The notes under the pieces: model-generated
Database searches by the model: none
What the model was told of the DNA's origin: nothing
What the model saw: the letters and a program-made list of their open reading frames with translations, nothing else
Translations under genes and position numbers: made by a program
Shown: piece by piece, positions 9,268 to 19,101 of the stretch
How the letters are laid out: the number at the start of each line of letters is the position of its first letter
Numbering within the stretch: position 1 is the stretch's first letter
From: Sphingomonas sp. H160509
Lineage (GTDB): Bacteria; Pseudomonadota; Alphaproteobacteria; Sphingomonadales; Sphingomonadaceae
Direction of reading: 5' to 3'
DNA: 64,000 bases
Assembly: GCF_024124765.2 (NCBI RefSeq)
Contig: NZ_JAMXSR020000002.1
Coordinates: 1,449,001 to 1,513,000 of the forward strand

Positions 9268-10124
9268 AGGGCGGACCATAGCGCCTCGACCTGCTCGATC
9301 GCGCTTGCCCCGTCCGGATAATCGATCGCGACCGAAGGGACGTCGGCGATCAGGCACGTCAAAGCGCGAAAGCCGGCCTCGCCCAGCGCGACGTAATTCG
9401 TCGAGGCCTGTGTCATTCGCACGAACGCCTCGGCCGGCGGCACCGGTCGCGTCTCCGGCTCGAAACCGTAGCGCGGGAAGACAAGCAGTGCCGGCAAAGC
9501 GGGCATGTCCATCGCCGCGATCGCACGCGCGTCGGGGACCATGTGGCGGATGTCGCCTTTCGGCGTCGCCGGCATCAACGGCCCCATCCGCGCATCCGGC
9601 CACGCCGATTCGGCCGCAGCGATCGCTTCGTTCTTGAGACTGATCAATCGCGGGAACGCGTGGATTAGCCCGGTCGCAGGATCGAGCAACGCGAACTCGT
9701 CCCCCATGAACCGCCAACCCTTCGCCGCGAGCAACGTCGCCAGCGTTGACTTCCCCGCGCCCGAAATGCCGGTCATCAACAGCGCGCGACCATCGCGCTC
9801 GACTGCGGACGCATGGAGCAGCAGATAGCGGCGGGCGCCCAGCGCCATCTGCAGATTCATCGCCATCTCGGCTGCGAGCAATCCTTGGCGGAGCGGCAAA
9901 GGTGCAGCTTCAGGGAGCATGTAGTCGCCACCGATCTCGACGGACGGGCGGATTAACCGTCGCCACGGACGCCGCGCAAACAGGCGCACGGTGAAGTCCG
10001 GCACGCCGTCGTGCGGCTTAGGGTAATCGCGGTACAAGCTTCGGAGTTCGGCGATAGGCGCGCGCCAGTCGGAGCCGATGCGGAAACCGACCGGCCCGAT
10101 GCGGACGGAAAAAGCGTGCCTCAT
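9264..10124 (-). CDS. HprK-related kinase A (HPr-rel-A system)
   Basis: 286 aa resembling the catalytic part of HPr serine kinase. LLLHASAVERDGRALLMTGISGAGKST contains the Walker A loop at residues 119-127, and GWRFMGDEFALLD matches the acidic motif of HprK-like enzymes. No HPr or PTS gene is nearby, so HPr is an unlikely substrate. HprK-like kinases in lasso-peptide clusters phosphorylate the peptide, and the gene order here (PqqD-like, kinase, nucleotidyltransferase) fits such tailoring. The start ATG at 10124 overlaps the PqqD-like stop by an ATGA. Confidence 0.88.
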   Translation of the reverse strand: MRHAFSVRIGPVGFRIGSDWRAPIAELRSLYRDYPKPHDGVPDFTVRLFARRPWRRLIRPSVEIGGDYMLPEAAPLPLRQGLLAAEMAMNLQMALGARRYLLLHASAVERDGRALLMTGISGAGKSTLATLLAAKGWRFMGDEFALLDPATGLIHAFPRLISLKNEAIAAAESAWPDARMGPLMPATPKGDIRHMVPDARAIAAMDMPALPALLVFPRYGFEPETRPVPPAEAFVRMTQASTNYVALGEAGFRALTCLIADVPSVAIDYPDGASAIEQVEALWSAL

Positions 10125-10398
10125 GCCCGCTCGATCAGTCCGGCTTCGACGAGTTCTTCAAGCCGTGCCGCCAAAGCCTCACGCGTACCGTCGTCGAGAT
10201 CATAGTCCCGTCCAAGCCGCTCCAGGAGGACGTCCAGCGACGATGCTCCTTCGCCTAACACCGCCAGAATCTGCGGCGCGGGTTCGGTCAGTAAGTGCGT
10301 GATCCCCGACGCGCGATGATAGACCGCGGTGAATTCATCGAGCGGCGCGATCAGCAGGCCCCCCGTCGGGCGGGCCCCGAAAGATCGTTTCCGACACG
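10121..10398 (-). CDS. PqqD-family protein of the HPr-rel-A type (frameshift)
   Basis: Small PqqD-like protein of about 91 aa; the C-terminal 78 or so residues, from LLIAPLDEFTAVYHRASG to RLEELVEAGLIERA, are clearly this family. PqqD-like proteins bind leader peptides and present them to modifying enzymes. The best start is the GTG at 10398, giving MSETIFRGPPDG, with the rest reached after removing one C from the run of six at 10360-10365. An alternative single-frame N-terminus (RKRSFGARPTG) has no usual start codon. It sits between the Tat-signal protein and the kinase. Confidence 0.75.
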
Positions 10399-10401
10399 GC
10401 T

Positions 10402-10827
10402 TCAGCCGCGCGGCATCTGCAACGATGCGAAGCAGGTGAAGCCGCCCTGGCCGCGCTGCAACCGGCGGATATATTTGACGTACGCGCGGCTGCGGTCCGA
10501 ATCGGTGCCGGGCAGCGTGCTGCCGCTCGCCATCGCGCGCTTGACCTCTTCGCCCTTGAACGCGCGCGTCGAGGGTGGGAATGCGCCCTTGGTACGCGCC
10601 GGTACGACGCCGCCGTTCGCATCAATATAGCTGCCGGCGCGGCCCGGATCGGGCACCGGAATCTCGCAGTTCAACACCGAACCCGCGGTCTGCGCGAGCG
10701 CCGGGCGAATCGACACCACCATGCCTGCGGTCACCGCTCCGAGCGCCAGCACGCGGCGACGCGATGGAACGCCGGTGTCGGTCTCCGCGGTTGCGACCGG
10801 ATCTTGGTTGAGTTCGATGTCGTCCAT
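10402..10827 (-). CDS. Small Tat-signal protein, first gene of the HPr-rel-A cassette
   Basis: 141 aa. An N-terminal stretch of about 20 polar residues is followed by SRRRVLALGAVTAGMVVSI and RPALAQT, which looks like a twin-arginine signal with a cleavage site near residue 46. The mature part of about 95 residues has two cysteines (in VLNCEIPVPDPGRAG and GGFTCFASLQMPRG) and the tract KYIRRLQRGQGG. I do not recognise the family. It ends four bases before the PqqD-like start and is the only gene of the cassette without an enzyme fold, so it is the obvious candidate substrate. Start ATG at 10827 is preceded by AGGGG. Confidence 0.75.
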   Translation of the reverse strand: MDDIELNQDPVATAETDTGVPSRRRVLALGAVTAGMVVSIRPALAQTAGSVLNCEIPVPDPGRAGSYIDANGGVVPARTKGAFPPSTRAFKGEEVKRAMASGSTLPGTDSDRSRAYVKYIRRLQRGQGGFTCFASLQMPRG

Positions 10828-11040
10828 GATGCCCCTGCTAGACCACAGCCCTTTCATAATCCTGAAGCGCTGACAACATCGCCGTATCGACGCTTGGGAG
10901 AGCGTGCCGGAGTAGGACGACTTCGCACGCCGTTCGATTCCGCGGTCGGGAAGTCGGCGGCGCCAACAGACGATACCGGTTTGCACCGTGCCGCTGTATG
11001 GCGCTGCGCATGGACGTCGATTCCGTCCCAGGAGACCGCA

Positions 11041-12267
11041 ATGCTTTCCGGATTTGGCCTGCGTACGTTTTGGGCGATCGTCGTGGTCGTGATCGCCGCC
11101 GTGGCGGTGTTCGCGCTTACGCATGACGTGCAGGGCGCGATCGTCGCGCTGGTCGGTGGGATCGCCGCCGCGCTGGTCGCCGCCGGCACCGGGGACGAGA
11201 CGCCTGCCATGGATGACGCGACGAGCGTGTCGCCGTCGGTGCTCGACGACGTTCTCGATGCGATCGTCGCGCCGGTGATGCTGGTCGAGGACGGCCGCGT
11301 AGTGGTCGCCAATCGTGCCGCGCGGACGTTGCTCGGCGCGCATATCCTTGGCGAGGACGCGCGCGTTGCGATCCGCCATCCTGCGGCGGCAGAGCGCCTC
11401 GGGACGCCGGGGCCGATCGACGGCGAGCGACCGATCGAGCTGGTCGGGCTCGGCACGCGGGATCAGCGCTGGGAAATGCTGCTCAGCGAGACGTCGGAGG
11501 GCCAGCGGATCGTCCACCTCGTCGACCAAACCGGCAACTACGCCGCCGAGCGGATGCGGATCGATTTTGTCGCCAATGCGAGCCACGAATTGCGCACGCC
11601 CCTGGCGTCTATTCTTGGCTTCATCGAGACTCTGCGTGACGAGGCTGGCGAAGATGCGGAGGTCCGCGCGCGCTTCCTCAAAGTGATGGACGACGAGGCG
11701 CGGCGGATGCAGCGGCTGGTCGAGGACCTGATCTCGCTGTCGCGCATCGAGGCGGAGAAGTTTCGCCTGCCCGACCAAGCGGTCGATTTCGCGCAGCTGG
11801 TCGAGGACACGCGCGAGGAACTGGCCGATGCGGCGGGCGATCGGGGACATGATCTGGTCGCGACGATCGATCCGAACCTCTCCTCGGTGTCGGGGGATCG
11901 GGTGCAGCTGTCGCAGATGCTCCACAACCTCATAGGCAATGCGATGAAGTACGGGCGTGCGGGGACGCCGGTGACGATCGAACTGAAGCGCGACGATGCC
12001 GGGATGATCCGCTTGTCGATCCGCGACGAGGGCGACGGGATCGCGGCGGTGCACATTCCGCGGCTGACCGAGCGCTTCTATCGCGCCGATGCAGGGCGCA
12101 GCCGGTCGCTGGGCGGTACGGGTCTTGGGCTCGCCATCGTCAAGCATATCGTCGAGCGACACCGTGGCCGTCTCGATATCGCAAGTCAGGTCGGCGTCGG
12201 GACGGTGGTTTCGGTCATCCTGCCCCCGAGCGGCGGCGCTACCAAAGGCGCTGTCATAAAAGGGTAA
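11041..12267 (+). CDS. phoR: Phosphate regulon sensor histidine kinase
   Basis: Membrane histidine kinase that relays phosphate status from PstSCAB-PhoU to PhoB. The ATG at 11041 has an AGGAGA site 5-10 bases upstream; 408 aa. Two membrane segments lie at residues about 10-26 and 32-49, then a PAS-like region (PSVLDDVLDAIVAPVMLVEDG), the H-box FVANASHELRTPLASILGF, the N-box NLIGNAMKYG, DEGDGIA and GGTGLGLAIVKHIVERH. The same frame is open upstream but that part is untranslated leader. The long open frame on the opposite strand is a shadow. Confidence 0.93.
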   Translation: MLSGFGLRTFWAIVVVVIAAVAVFALTHDVQGAIVALVGGIAAALVAAGTGDETPAMDDATSVSPSVLDDVLDAIVAPVMLVEDGRVVVANRAARTLLGAHILGEDARVAIRHPAAAERLGTPGPIDGERPIELVGLGTRDQRWEMLLSETSEGQRIVHLVDQTGNYAAERMRIDFVANASHELRTPLASILGFIETLRDEAGEDAEVRARFLKVMDDEARRMQRLVEDLISLSRIEAEKFRLPDQAVDFAQLVEDTREELADAAGDRGHDLVATIDPNLSSVSGDRVQLSQMLHNLIGNAMKYGRAGTPVTIELKRDDAGMIRLSIRDEGDGIAAVHIPRLTERFYRADAGRSRSLGGTGLGLAIVKHIVERHRGRLDIASQVGVGTVVSVILPPSGGATKGAVIKG

Positions 12268-12279
12268 CCCAACTGTCAC
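12251..12279 (+). promoter_or_regulatory. Pho-box-like PhoB binding site before pstS
   Basis: CTGTCATAAAA, GGGTAACCCAA and CTGTCAC are spaced as 11-base units, with the two outer units matching the PhoB half-site CTGTCAT and the middle one degenerate. It overlaps the last codons of phoR and sits about 35-60 bases before the pstS start. It fits PhoB activation of pstSCAB-phoU-phoB under phosphate limitation. Confidence 0.7.
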
Positions 12280-12313
12280 ACAGGATCGTCTTAGGTACCG
12301 CTAAGGCCGGTGC

Positions 12314-13374
12314 ATGACGGGAATTCTGGTGCAGCGGTTCGTTTTTCTTGGAGTGTTGGGGGCTCTGGCCGCGTGCGTCGATCAGGCGAATGGCGGTGGT
12401 GCGGGATCGCGCGACCAGATCACCGCGGTCGGGTCGTCGACGGTCTATCCGTTCACGACGATGATCGCAGAACAGCTTGTCGCGAACGATCCCGATGCGA
12501 AGGCGCCGGTGATCGAATCGACCGGGACCGGCGCGGGAATGAAGCTGTTCTGCGCAGGCGTCGGCGCGGCGCATCCCGATATCGAGGACGCATCGCGGCG
12601 GATGAAGGCGAGCGAGTATGCGACGTGCGCGAAGAACGGCGTGCGCGACGTGATCGAGATTCAGGTCGGGATCGACGGCATCGCCTTTGCCGAGGCGAAG
12701 AACGGCCCCAAGATGCAGCTGACGCCGACCGATCTCTACAAGGCTCTCGCCGCCAACCCAGGGGGCAAGGTGAATACGGCACGCGTCTGGCACGACGTGA
12801 ACCCGGCGCTGCCGGCTGTGCCGATCCAGGTTTACGGCCCGCCGGCGACGAGTGGCACGCGCGATGCACTGGCCGAGCTGATCCTGACCAAGGGGTGCGA
12901 GGCAAGCGATCCTTCGGCCAAGGCGCTCGCGAAGTCGGATGCCGAGGCGCACAAGGCGCTGTGCACGCGGGTGCGCGAGGACGGCGTGTATGTCGATGCC
13001 GGCGAGAACGACAATCTGATCGTCCAGAAATTGCAGTCGAACCCGAATGCGATCGGCGTCTTTGGGTACAGCTATCTCGAAGAGAACAAGGACGACGTGA
13101 ACGGGGTGTCGATCTCGGGCGTGGCGCCGACCTATGCAACGATCGCGGACAATGCGTATCCGGGGTCCCGGCCGCTATATATCTACGTGAAGAAGGCGCA
13201 TCTGACCGCGATTCCGGGACTGCGGAACTTGTTGAAGCTGTATGCGGCGAATTGGGGGGGCGACGGGGCCTTTGGTTAAGCGGGGGGTTGATTGCTTCGC
13301 CGGCGGCGATTCAGGCGCGGTCTGCGGCGATTATTGCGAACGAGACTGTGCTGGATCCGGCGGTTTTGTCGTGA
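12314..13374 (+). CDS. pstS: Phosphate ABC transporter substrate-binding protein (two frameshifts near the end)
   Basis: Periplasmic phosphate-binding component of the Pst transporter. The N-terminus LGVLGALAACVDQ contains a lipobox (LAAC), so a lipid-anchored form is likely. The family blocks AVGSSTVYPFTTMIAE, ESTGTGAGMKLFC and GPPATSGTRDALAELIL are present. The first frame stops at 13279, but the natural tail GPLVKRGLIASPAAIQARSA through TVLDPAVLS ends at 13374 and is reached by dropping one G from the run at 13253-13259 and one from 13282-13287. Two adjacent homopolymer gains strongly suggest consensus error. Confidence 0.93.
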
Positions 13375-13407
13375 TGCCACTTCCGTTCAACTGCACGCCC
13401 TTGCTAG

Positions 13408-13480
13408 TTCCCCCGCGAACGCGGGGGCCCATGAGCCGAGCGCGCGATCGGAACTTAGCTGCCCCCGCGTCCGCGGGGGA
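13408..13480. repeat. Palindromic intergenic repeat (type B)
   Basis: CCCCCGCGAACGCGGGGGCCCA at the left and CCCCCGCGTCCGCGGGGGAAC at the right, each itself a hairpin. It occupies part of the 305-base pstS-pstC gap together with a type A repeat. Confidence 0.85.
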
Positions 13481-13517
13481 ACGGCGGCTTGGCGTCGGCA
13501 ACATCACGTAACGGGGA

Positions 13518-13626
13518 CACCACCCCGGCGGAGGCCGGGGCCCAGTTGGGCTGCGTTGCATTGGTGGGCGCTGCGCTCCGTTACCCGGACCTTTCCAACT
13601 GGGCCCCGGCCTTCGCCGGGGTGGTG
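13518..13626. repeat. Palindromic intergenic repeat (type A)
   Basis: CCACCCCGGCGGAGGCCGGG with GCCCAGTTGG and, about 55 bases later, the reverse complement ending GGGGTGGTGG. It ends about 55 bases before pstC. The two repeats in this gap could form strong stem-loops in the pst transcript between the abundant pstS message and pstC. Confidence 0.88.
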
Positions 13627-13679
13627 GTTGGTGGGATGGCGCGTGCGCGCGCGACCAAACGCCACGGGCGAGAACTATA

Positions 13680-15056
13680 ATGTCCCCCATCGCCCTCCTC
13701 TTCCTAGTCCTCGGCTTAGGCCTGATCGGCTGGCTCACCGCCCGAGTCCGCGCCACGCGCTTCCGTGCCGGCAGCACCGTGCGGTTCAGTTCGCTCCCCT
13801 CGCATCACGGCTGGTACGTCGCGCTGTGGACCGCGATCCCGCCGCTGGTCTTCCTCGTGATCTGGTCGATGACCGCGCCCGCGCTAGTCACCGATGCGGT
13901 GCTTGCGACCCCCGCCGCGATCCAGCTCCCGCCGCCCGGCTTCGACCGCGCCTCGATCCTGTCCGAAGCGCGGAGCCTCGCGGAAGGTCGCAGCTTCGGT
14001 GCGTTCCACGGACTCGCCCGCACGCTCGCCCCGTCCTACGCCGCGGCGCAATCTCGCTACGACTGGATCGCGACCGCCGCCGCGCTGTTGCTCGCCTTTG
14101 CCGGCGGCGCGTTCGCCTTCACCCGCGTCAAACCCGGGTTCGGCGCGCGGACTCAGGTCGAGCGGGTCGTGATGCTGATGCTGCTCGGCGCGTCACAGAT
14201 CGCGATCCTGACCACGGTCGGTATCGTCGCGTCGCTGCTGTACGAATCCGCACGGTTCTTCTCGGTCGTGCCGATCACCGATTTCCTGTTCGGGACGCAC
14301 TGGAGCCCGCAGGTGATCGACGCGCGCGACCCGGGCGCGTCGCTCGGCGCGGTGCCGTTGTTCTGGGGGACGTTCTTCATCGGCGCGGTGATCGCGATGA
14401 TCGTCGCGATTCCGTTCGGGCTGATGAGCGCGATCTACCTCACGCAATATGCAGCGCCGAACACGCGCAAGTGGATGAAGCCGATCCTCGAGGTGCTCGC
14501 GGGCGTGCCGACCGTCGTCTACGGCTATTTCGCCGCGCTGACCGTCGCGCCCGCGGTGCGTGACCTCGCCGTGTCGGTCGGGATCAGCTGGGCATCGTCG
14601 GAAAGCGCGCTCGCCGCGGGGCTCGTGATGGGCATCATGATCATCCCGTTCGTGTCGTCGATGGCGGACGATTCGATCGCCGCCGTCCCCTCGTCGATGC
14701 GCGACGGCAGCCTCGCGATGGGCGCGACCTCGTCCGAGACGATCCGCCGCGTGCTGCTTCCGGCCGCCCTCCCCGGTGTGGTCGGCGGCGTGCTGCTCGC
14801 GGTCAGCCGCGCGATCGGCGAGACGATGATCGTCGTGATGGCCGCCTCCGGCGTCGCGACGCTGACGCTCAACCCGTTCGCCAGCACCACCACGGTCACC
14901 AAACAGATCGTCGACCTGCTCACCGGCGAGGCCGAGTTCGATAGCCCCAAGACGCTCGCCGCATTTGCGCTCGGCCTGACGCTGTTCGTGGTCACGCTCC
15001 TTCTCAACATCGTCGCGCTGCGCGTCGTCAAACGGTACCGCGAAGCCTATGAGTGA
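13680..15056 (+). CDS. pstC: Phosphate ABC transporter permease PstC
   Basis: Inner-membrane permease of the high-affinity phosphate transporter. 458 aa, longer than the enteric PstC (about 320), as is usual in alphaproteobacteria, with an added N-terminal membrane region (residues about 1-20, 45-65, 130-150). The permease core includes LTQYAAPNTRKWMKPILEVLAGVPTVVYGYFA and the coupling-loop segment AMGATSSETIRRVLLPAALPGVVGG. The start ATG at 13680 lies directly after a stop-rich gap. It overlaps pstA by eight bases. Confidence 0.93.
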   Translation: MSPIALLFLVLGLGLIGWLTARVRATRFRAGSTVRFSSLPSHHGWYVALWTAIPPLVFLVIWSMTAPALVTDAVLATPAAIQLPPPGFDRASILSEARSLAEGRSFGAFHGLARTLAPSYAAAQSRYDWIATAAALLLAFAGGAFAFTRVKPGFGARTQVERVVMLMLLGASQIAILTTVGIVASLLYESARFFSVVPITDFLFGTHWSPQVIDARDPGASLGAVPLFWGTFFIGAVIAMIVAIPFGLMSAIYLTQYAAPNTRKWMKPILEVLAGVPTVVYGYFAALTVAPAVRDLAVSVGISWASSESALAAGLVMGIMIIPFVSSMADDSIAAVPSSMRDGSLAMGATSSETIRRVLLPAALPGVVGGVLLAVSRAIGETMIVVMAASGVATLTLNPFASTTTVTKQIVDLLTGEAEFDSPKTLAAFALGLTLFVVTLLLNIVALRVVKRYREAYE

Positions 15057-16347
15057 CACGCTCGTGCCCCAACTTCCGGTGACCAATGCCGAGCCGGTGC
15101 GCCGCGTGCCGACCGACTGGACGACGCAGGCGATGCAATCGCGCATCCGCCGTCGTTATGCGTCCGAACGCCGGTTCCGCTTCGCCGGGCTCGCCGCGGT
15201 GTGGCTGTCCGCCGCGTTCCTCGCCTATCTGCTGATCACGATGGTGATGCAGGGCGCGAGCGGGTTCGTCGAGACGCGCGTGTCGCTCCCGGTCGATCTT
15301 GCCGCCGCCAAGCTGCCGATCGAGCCCGCCCGCCTCGTCGGTCGCGGCGCCGATCTCGCGCTCGCCGGTGCAGGGCTGGAAGGCACGGTCGACCTCGCCG
15401 CGACGAAGGCGTTCGGCAAGGACGGCACCGACCTGCTTTCCGACGGCGCCTGGGCGGTGGTGCGCGATGCGATCAAGGCCGATCCGTCGCTGCTCCAGCG
15501 CAAGACCGTGTTCGAAGTCCCCGTCTCCAGCCCGATCGACGTCGCCGCCAAGGGCAACGGCACGCGCGACGCCGAAGCGGTCGTGGCACGGCTGAAGGCG
15601 AGCGGCGCGCTGACCCGTGGGTTCAACGCGGGCTTCCTCACCTCGGCGGACTCGACCGATGCCACCCGAGTCGGGATCTGGGGGGCGTTCAAGGGGTCGC
15701 TACTGACGATGATCGTCACGCTGTTGCTGGCGTTCCCGATCGGCGTGCTGTCCGCGCTGTATCTCGAGGAATATGCGCCTAAGAACCGCTGGACCGACCT
15801 GATCGAGGTGTCGATCAACAACCTCGCCGCGGTCCCGTCGATCATCTTCGGTCTGCTTGGTCTCGCGGTGTTCCTCGGGACGTTCGGTATGCCGCGTTCG
15901 GCGCCTATAGTGGGGGGCCTAACCCTCGCGCTGATGACCATGCCCGTGATCGTCATCGCCGGCCGCAACGCGATCAAGGCCGTCCCGCCGTCGATCCGCG
16001 ATGCCGCGCTCGGTATCGGCGCATCGCCGGTGCAGGTCGTCTTCCACCACGTCCTGCCGCTCGCTTTGCCCGGCATCCTCACCGGCACGATCATCGGCAT
16101 GGCGCGCGCACTCGGCGAGACTGCGCCGTTGCTGATGATCGGCATGCGCGCGTTCATTGCAGCCCCGCCGTCCGGGCTAAGCGATCCCGCGACCGTGCTG
16201 CCCGTCCAGATCTTCCTCTGGTCCGATCAGGTCAGCCGCGGCTTCGTCGAGAAGACCTCCGCCGCGATCATCGTCCTGCTCGTGTTCCTGCTCGCGATGA
16301 ACGGCGTCGCGATCTACCTCCGCAACCGATTCGAGACCCGCTGGTGA
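15049..16347 (+). CDS. pstA: Phosphate ABC transporter permease PstA
   Basis: Second permease subunit, 432 aa. After the first membrane segment (residues about 45-67) there is a periplasmic insertion of roughly 130 residues before the permease core, typical of alphaproteobacterial PstA. The core contains [30 protein letters not shown] and the EAA-like loop [24 protein letters not shown]. It overlaps pstC at its start and pstB at its stop, consistent with one coupled transcript. Confidence 0.93.
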   Translation: MSDTLVPQLPVTNAEPVRRVPTDWTTQAMQSRIRRRYASERRFRFAGLAAVWLSAAFLAYLLITMVMQGASGFVETRVSLPVDLAAAKLPIEPARLVGRGADLALAGAGLEGTVDLAATKAFGKDGTDLLSDGAWAVVRDAIKADPSLLQRKTVFEVPVSSPIDVAAKGNGTRDAEAVVARLKASGALTRGFNAGFLTSADSTDATRVGIWGAFKGSLLTMIVTLLLAFPIGVLSALYLEEYAPKNRWTDLIEVSINNLAAVPSIIFGLLGLAVFLGTFGMPRSAPIVGGLTLALMTMPVIVIAGRNAIKAVPPSIRDAALGIGASPVQVVFHHVLPLALPGILTGTIIGMARALGETAPLLMIGMRAFIAAPPSGLSDPATVLPVQIFLWSDQVSRGFVEKTSAAIIVLLVFLLAMNGVAIYLRNRFETRW

Positions 16348-17126
16348 TGCCAAAACATTCTAAGCCTCCCATCCTCAAGATGACGGCGCGCAACGTCTCC
16401 GTCGCCTATGGCAGCAAGATCGCGATCAACGACGTCTCGATCGACGTCGACCAGGACGAGGTGGTCGCGTTCATCGGCCCGTCGGGCTGCGGCAAATCCA
16501 CCTTCCTGCGCACCTTGAACCGCATGAACGACACCGTCGCCAGTGCGCGCGTGACCGGCGAGATCAAGCTCGACGGCCAGGACATCTATTCGCCCGACAT
16601 GGACGTGGTGCAGCTCCGCGCCCGCGTCGGCATGGTGTTCCAGAAGCCCAACCCGTTCCCGAAATCGATCTACGAGAACGTCGCCTACGGCCCCCGCATC
16701 CACGGTCTCGCGGGCGCGAAGGCGGATCTCGACCGGATCGTCGAGAAGTCGCTGCGGCGTGCGGGCTTGTGGGACGAGGTCAAGGATCGGCTGAGCGACA
16801 GCGGCACCGCGCTGTCGGGCGGACAGCAGCAGCGGCTCTGCATCGCGCGCGCGATCGCGGTCGATCCCGAGGTCATCCTGATGGACGAGCCGTGTTCGGC
16901 ACTCGATCCGATTGCGACCGCCAAGATCGAAGAACTGATCCACGAACTTCGCGGCCGCTACGCCATGGTGATCGTCACGCATAACATGCAGCAGGCCGCG
17001 CGCGTCAGTCAGAAGACCGCGTTCTTCCACCTCGGCACGCTGGTCGAATACGGCAACACCTCGGACATCTTCACCAATCCCCGCGAAGAGCGGACCAAGG
17101 ATTACATCACCGGCCGTTACGGCTGA
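16347..17126 (+). CDS. pstB: Phosphate ABC transporter ATP-binding protein
   Basis: ATPase of the phosphate transporter, 259 aa from the ATG at 16347; a GTG at 16344 adds one residue. Walker [11 protein letters not shown]-loop [20 protein letters not shown], signature [16 protein letters not shown], Walker [17 protein letters not shown] and H-loop [18 protein letters not shown] are all intact. The FQKPNPFP sequence is characteristic of PstB among ABC proteins. It overlaps the pstA stop. Confidence 0.97.
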   Translation: MPKHSKPPILKMTARNVSVAYGSKIAINDVSIDVDQDEVVAFIGPSGCGKSTFLRTLNRMNDTVASARVTGEIKLDGQDIYSPDMDVVQLRARVGMVFQKPNPFPKSIYENVAYGPRIHGLAGAKADLDRIVEKSLRRAGLWDEVKDRLSDSGTALSGGQQQRLCIARAIAVDPEVILMDEPCSALDPIATAKIEELIHELRGRYAMVIVTHNMQQAARVSQKTAFFHLGTLVEYGNTSDIFTNPREERTKDYITGRYG

Positions 17127-17140
17127 GTCGGGAAACGACC

Positions 17141-17829
17141 ATGAACACGCATACGGTCAAGGCCTTCGACAACGACATCGGCGAGCTCCGCGGGTTGATC
17201 TCGCAGATGGGCGGGCTCGCCGAGGACGCGATCGACAAGGCGATGCAGGCGCTGCAACGCAACGACCTCGCGCTCGCGGAACAGGTGCGCGTCGCCGACA
17301 AGCAGATCGACGTCATCGAGGCGGAGGTCGAGCGACTGGCGGTGCGGATCATCGCCCTGCGCGCGCCGATGGCGGTCGATCTCCGCGAAGTGGTCGCCGC
17401 GCTGAAGATCGCGGGCGTCGTCGAGCGGATTGGCGATTACGCGAAGAACATCGCCAAGCGCGTGCCGATGATCGAGAGCGAGCACCGGATCGAGCCGATC
17501 TCGATCCTGCCGGCGATGGGCCGAATGGCAAGCGAGATGGTCCACGACGTGCTCGACGCGTTCGCCGCGCGCGATCCCGAGGAAGCCGTCCGCGTCGTCG
17601 AATGCGACAATGCGCTCGACGATTTCTACGACAGCATCTTCCGCACGCTCGTCACCTACATGGTCGAGAACCCCAGGACGATCGGCCAGGTCGCGCATCT
17701 GCTGTTCGTCGCGAAGAACCTCGAGCGGATCGGCGATCACGCCACCAACGTCGCCGAGATGGTCTATTTCGCCGCTACCGGCACGCAGATGGTCGATCGC
17801 GAACGCGGTATAAAGAAGGAGCAGGCATA

Positions 17830-17830
<1 letters not shown>
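17141..17830 (+). CDS. phoU: Phosphate signalling protein PhoU
   Basis: Negative regulator that links the Pst transporter to PhoR. 229 aa with the two repeated three-helix PhoU domains, including the metal-binding repeats VVERIGDYAKNIAKR and NLERIGDHATNVAEM. It starts 14 bases after pstB and its stop overlaps the phoB start (TAATG), so it is in the same operon. Confidence 0.96.
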
Positions 17831-18521
<691 letters not shown>

Positions 18522-18637
18522 CGAGACTGTCCCGCGGTGGGGCGAATGGAATCGGATGCGAAACGAAGGACCCAAGCACGACTTAGTGCGTTCAGACGTC
18601 GCGCTACCAAAATGGTGCACCCATTTAGGAGATTCAC

Positions 18638-19003
18638 ATGAAGTCCATCCTTCTCGCCGCTGCCGCTCTTCTCGCGTCGCCCGTGATCGCCCAGACGACG
18701 CCGCCGGCAGACCCCGCCGCGCAGACCGCACCGGCCGATCCCGCGATGCAGACGGCACCCGCCGATCAGGCTGCCCCTGCTGACCCCGCAGCGCCTGCTG
18801 CACCGGCGGATCAGGCAATGGCTGCTCCTGCCGATCCGGCAGCGGCACCAGCCGCACCGATGGCAGGCGCACCGATGGCGCCTGGCGCAGGTCGCGTGAC
18901 GTTCGGCCAGCCGACGGTAACGCCGCCGACGCCAGCACCGGCGACGTATCCGGTGTGCTCGAAGACGGTCAAGGACGGCTGCCGCAACCGCGGCGGCAAG
19001 TAA
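18638..19003 (+). CDS. Secreted Ala/Pro-rich small protein with C-terminal Cys motif
   Basis: 121 aa with a clear signal peptide (MKSILLAAAALLASPVIAQ). The middle is low-complexity Pro/Ala/Asp repeat (units like PADPAAQTA). The C-terminus YPVCSKTVKDGCRNRGGK has two cysteines spaced seven apart and many basic residues, a motif I associate with small sphingomonad envelope proteins of unknown role. A GGAG site lies eight bases before the ATG. Confidence 0.8.
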   Translation: MKSILLAAAALLASPVIAQTTPPADPAAQTAPADPAMQTAPADQAAPADPAAPAAPADQAMAAPADPAAAPAAPMAGAPMAPGAGRVTFGQPTVTPPTPAPATYPVCSKTVKDGCRNRGGK

Positions 19004-19064
19004 CTGACGTCTGCGTAGGTGGCGGATCTATCCGCCGCTTGCACGGCTAGCTTTACGTTCTAGG

Positions 19065-19098
19065 AAAGGCGCTCCAACGATAAGAGAGGAGCGCCTTT
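19065..19098 (+). promoter_or_regulatory. Hairpin enclosing the ribosome binding site of the SDR gene
   Basis: AAAGGCGCTCC (19065-19075) and GGAGCGCCTTT (19088-19098) form a perfect 11-bp stem with a 12-base loop, followed by TTTTCC-like sequence and the ATG at 19102. The purine-rich AGAGAGGAG that would serve as Shine-Dalgarno is partly in the 3' arm. It could be a terminator for upstream transcription or a translational control stem; the sequence cannot tell which. Confidence 0.6.
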
Positions 19099-19101
19099 TC
19101 C

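Noticed and set aside
10402..12279. A minus-strand open frame of 625 codons across phoR
   Set aside because: Only its last 141 codons (the Tat-signal protein) look like a real protein; the rest is antisense to the well-conserved phoR and is rich in His/Arg/Asp from codon shadowing.
19021..19036. GGCGGA-TCTA-TCCGCC hairpin as an intrinsic terminator
   Set aside because: The stem is only six pairs and no T run follows, so I did not call it.
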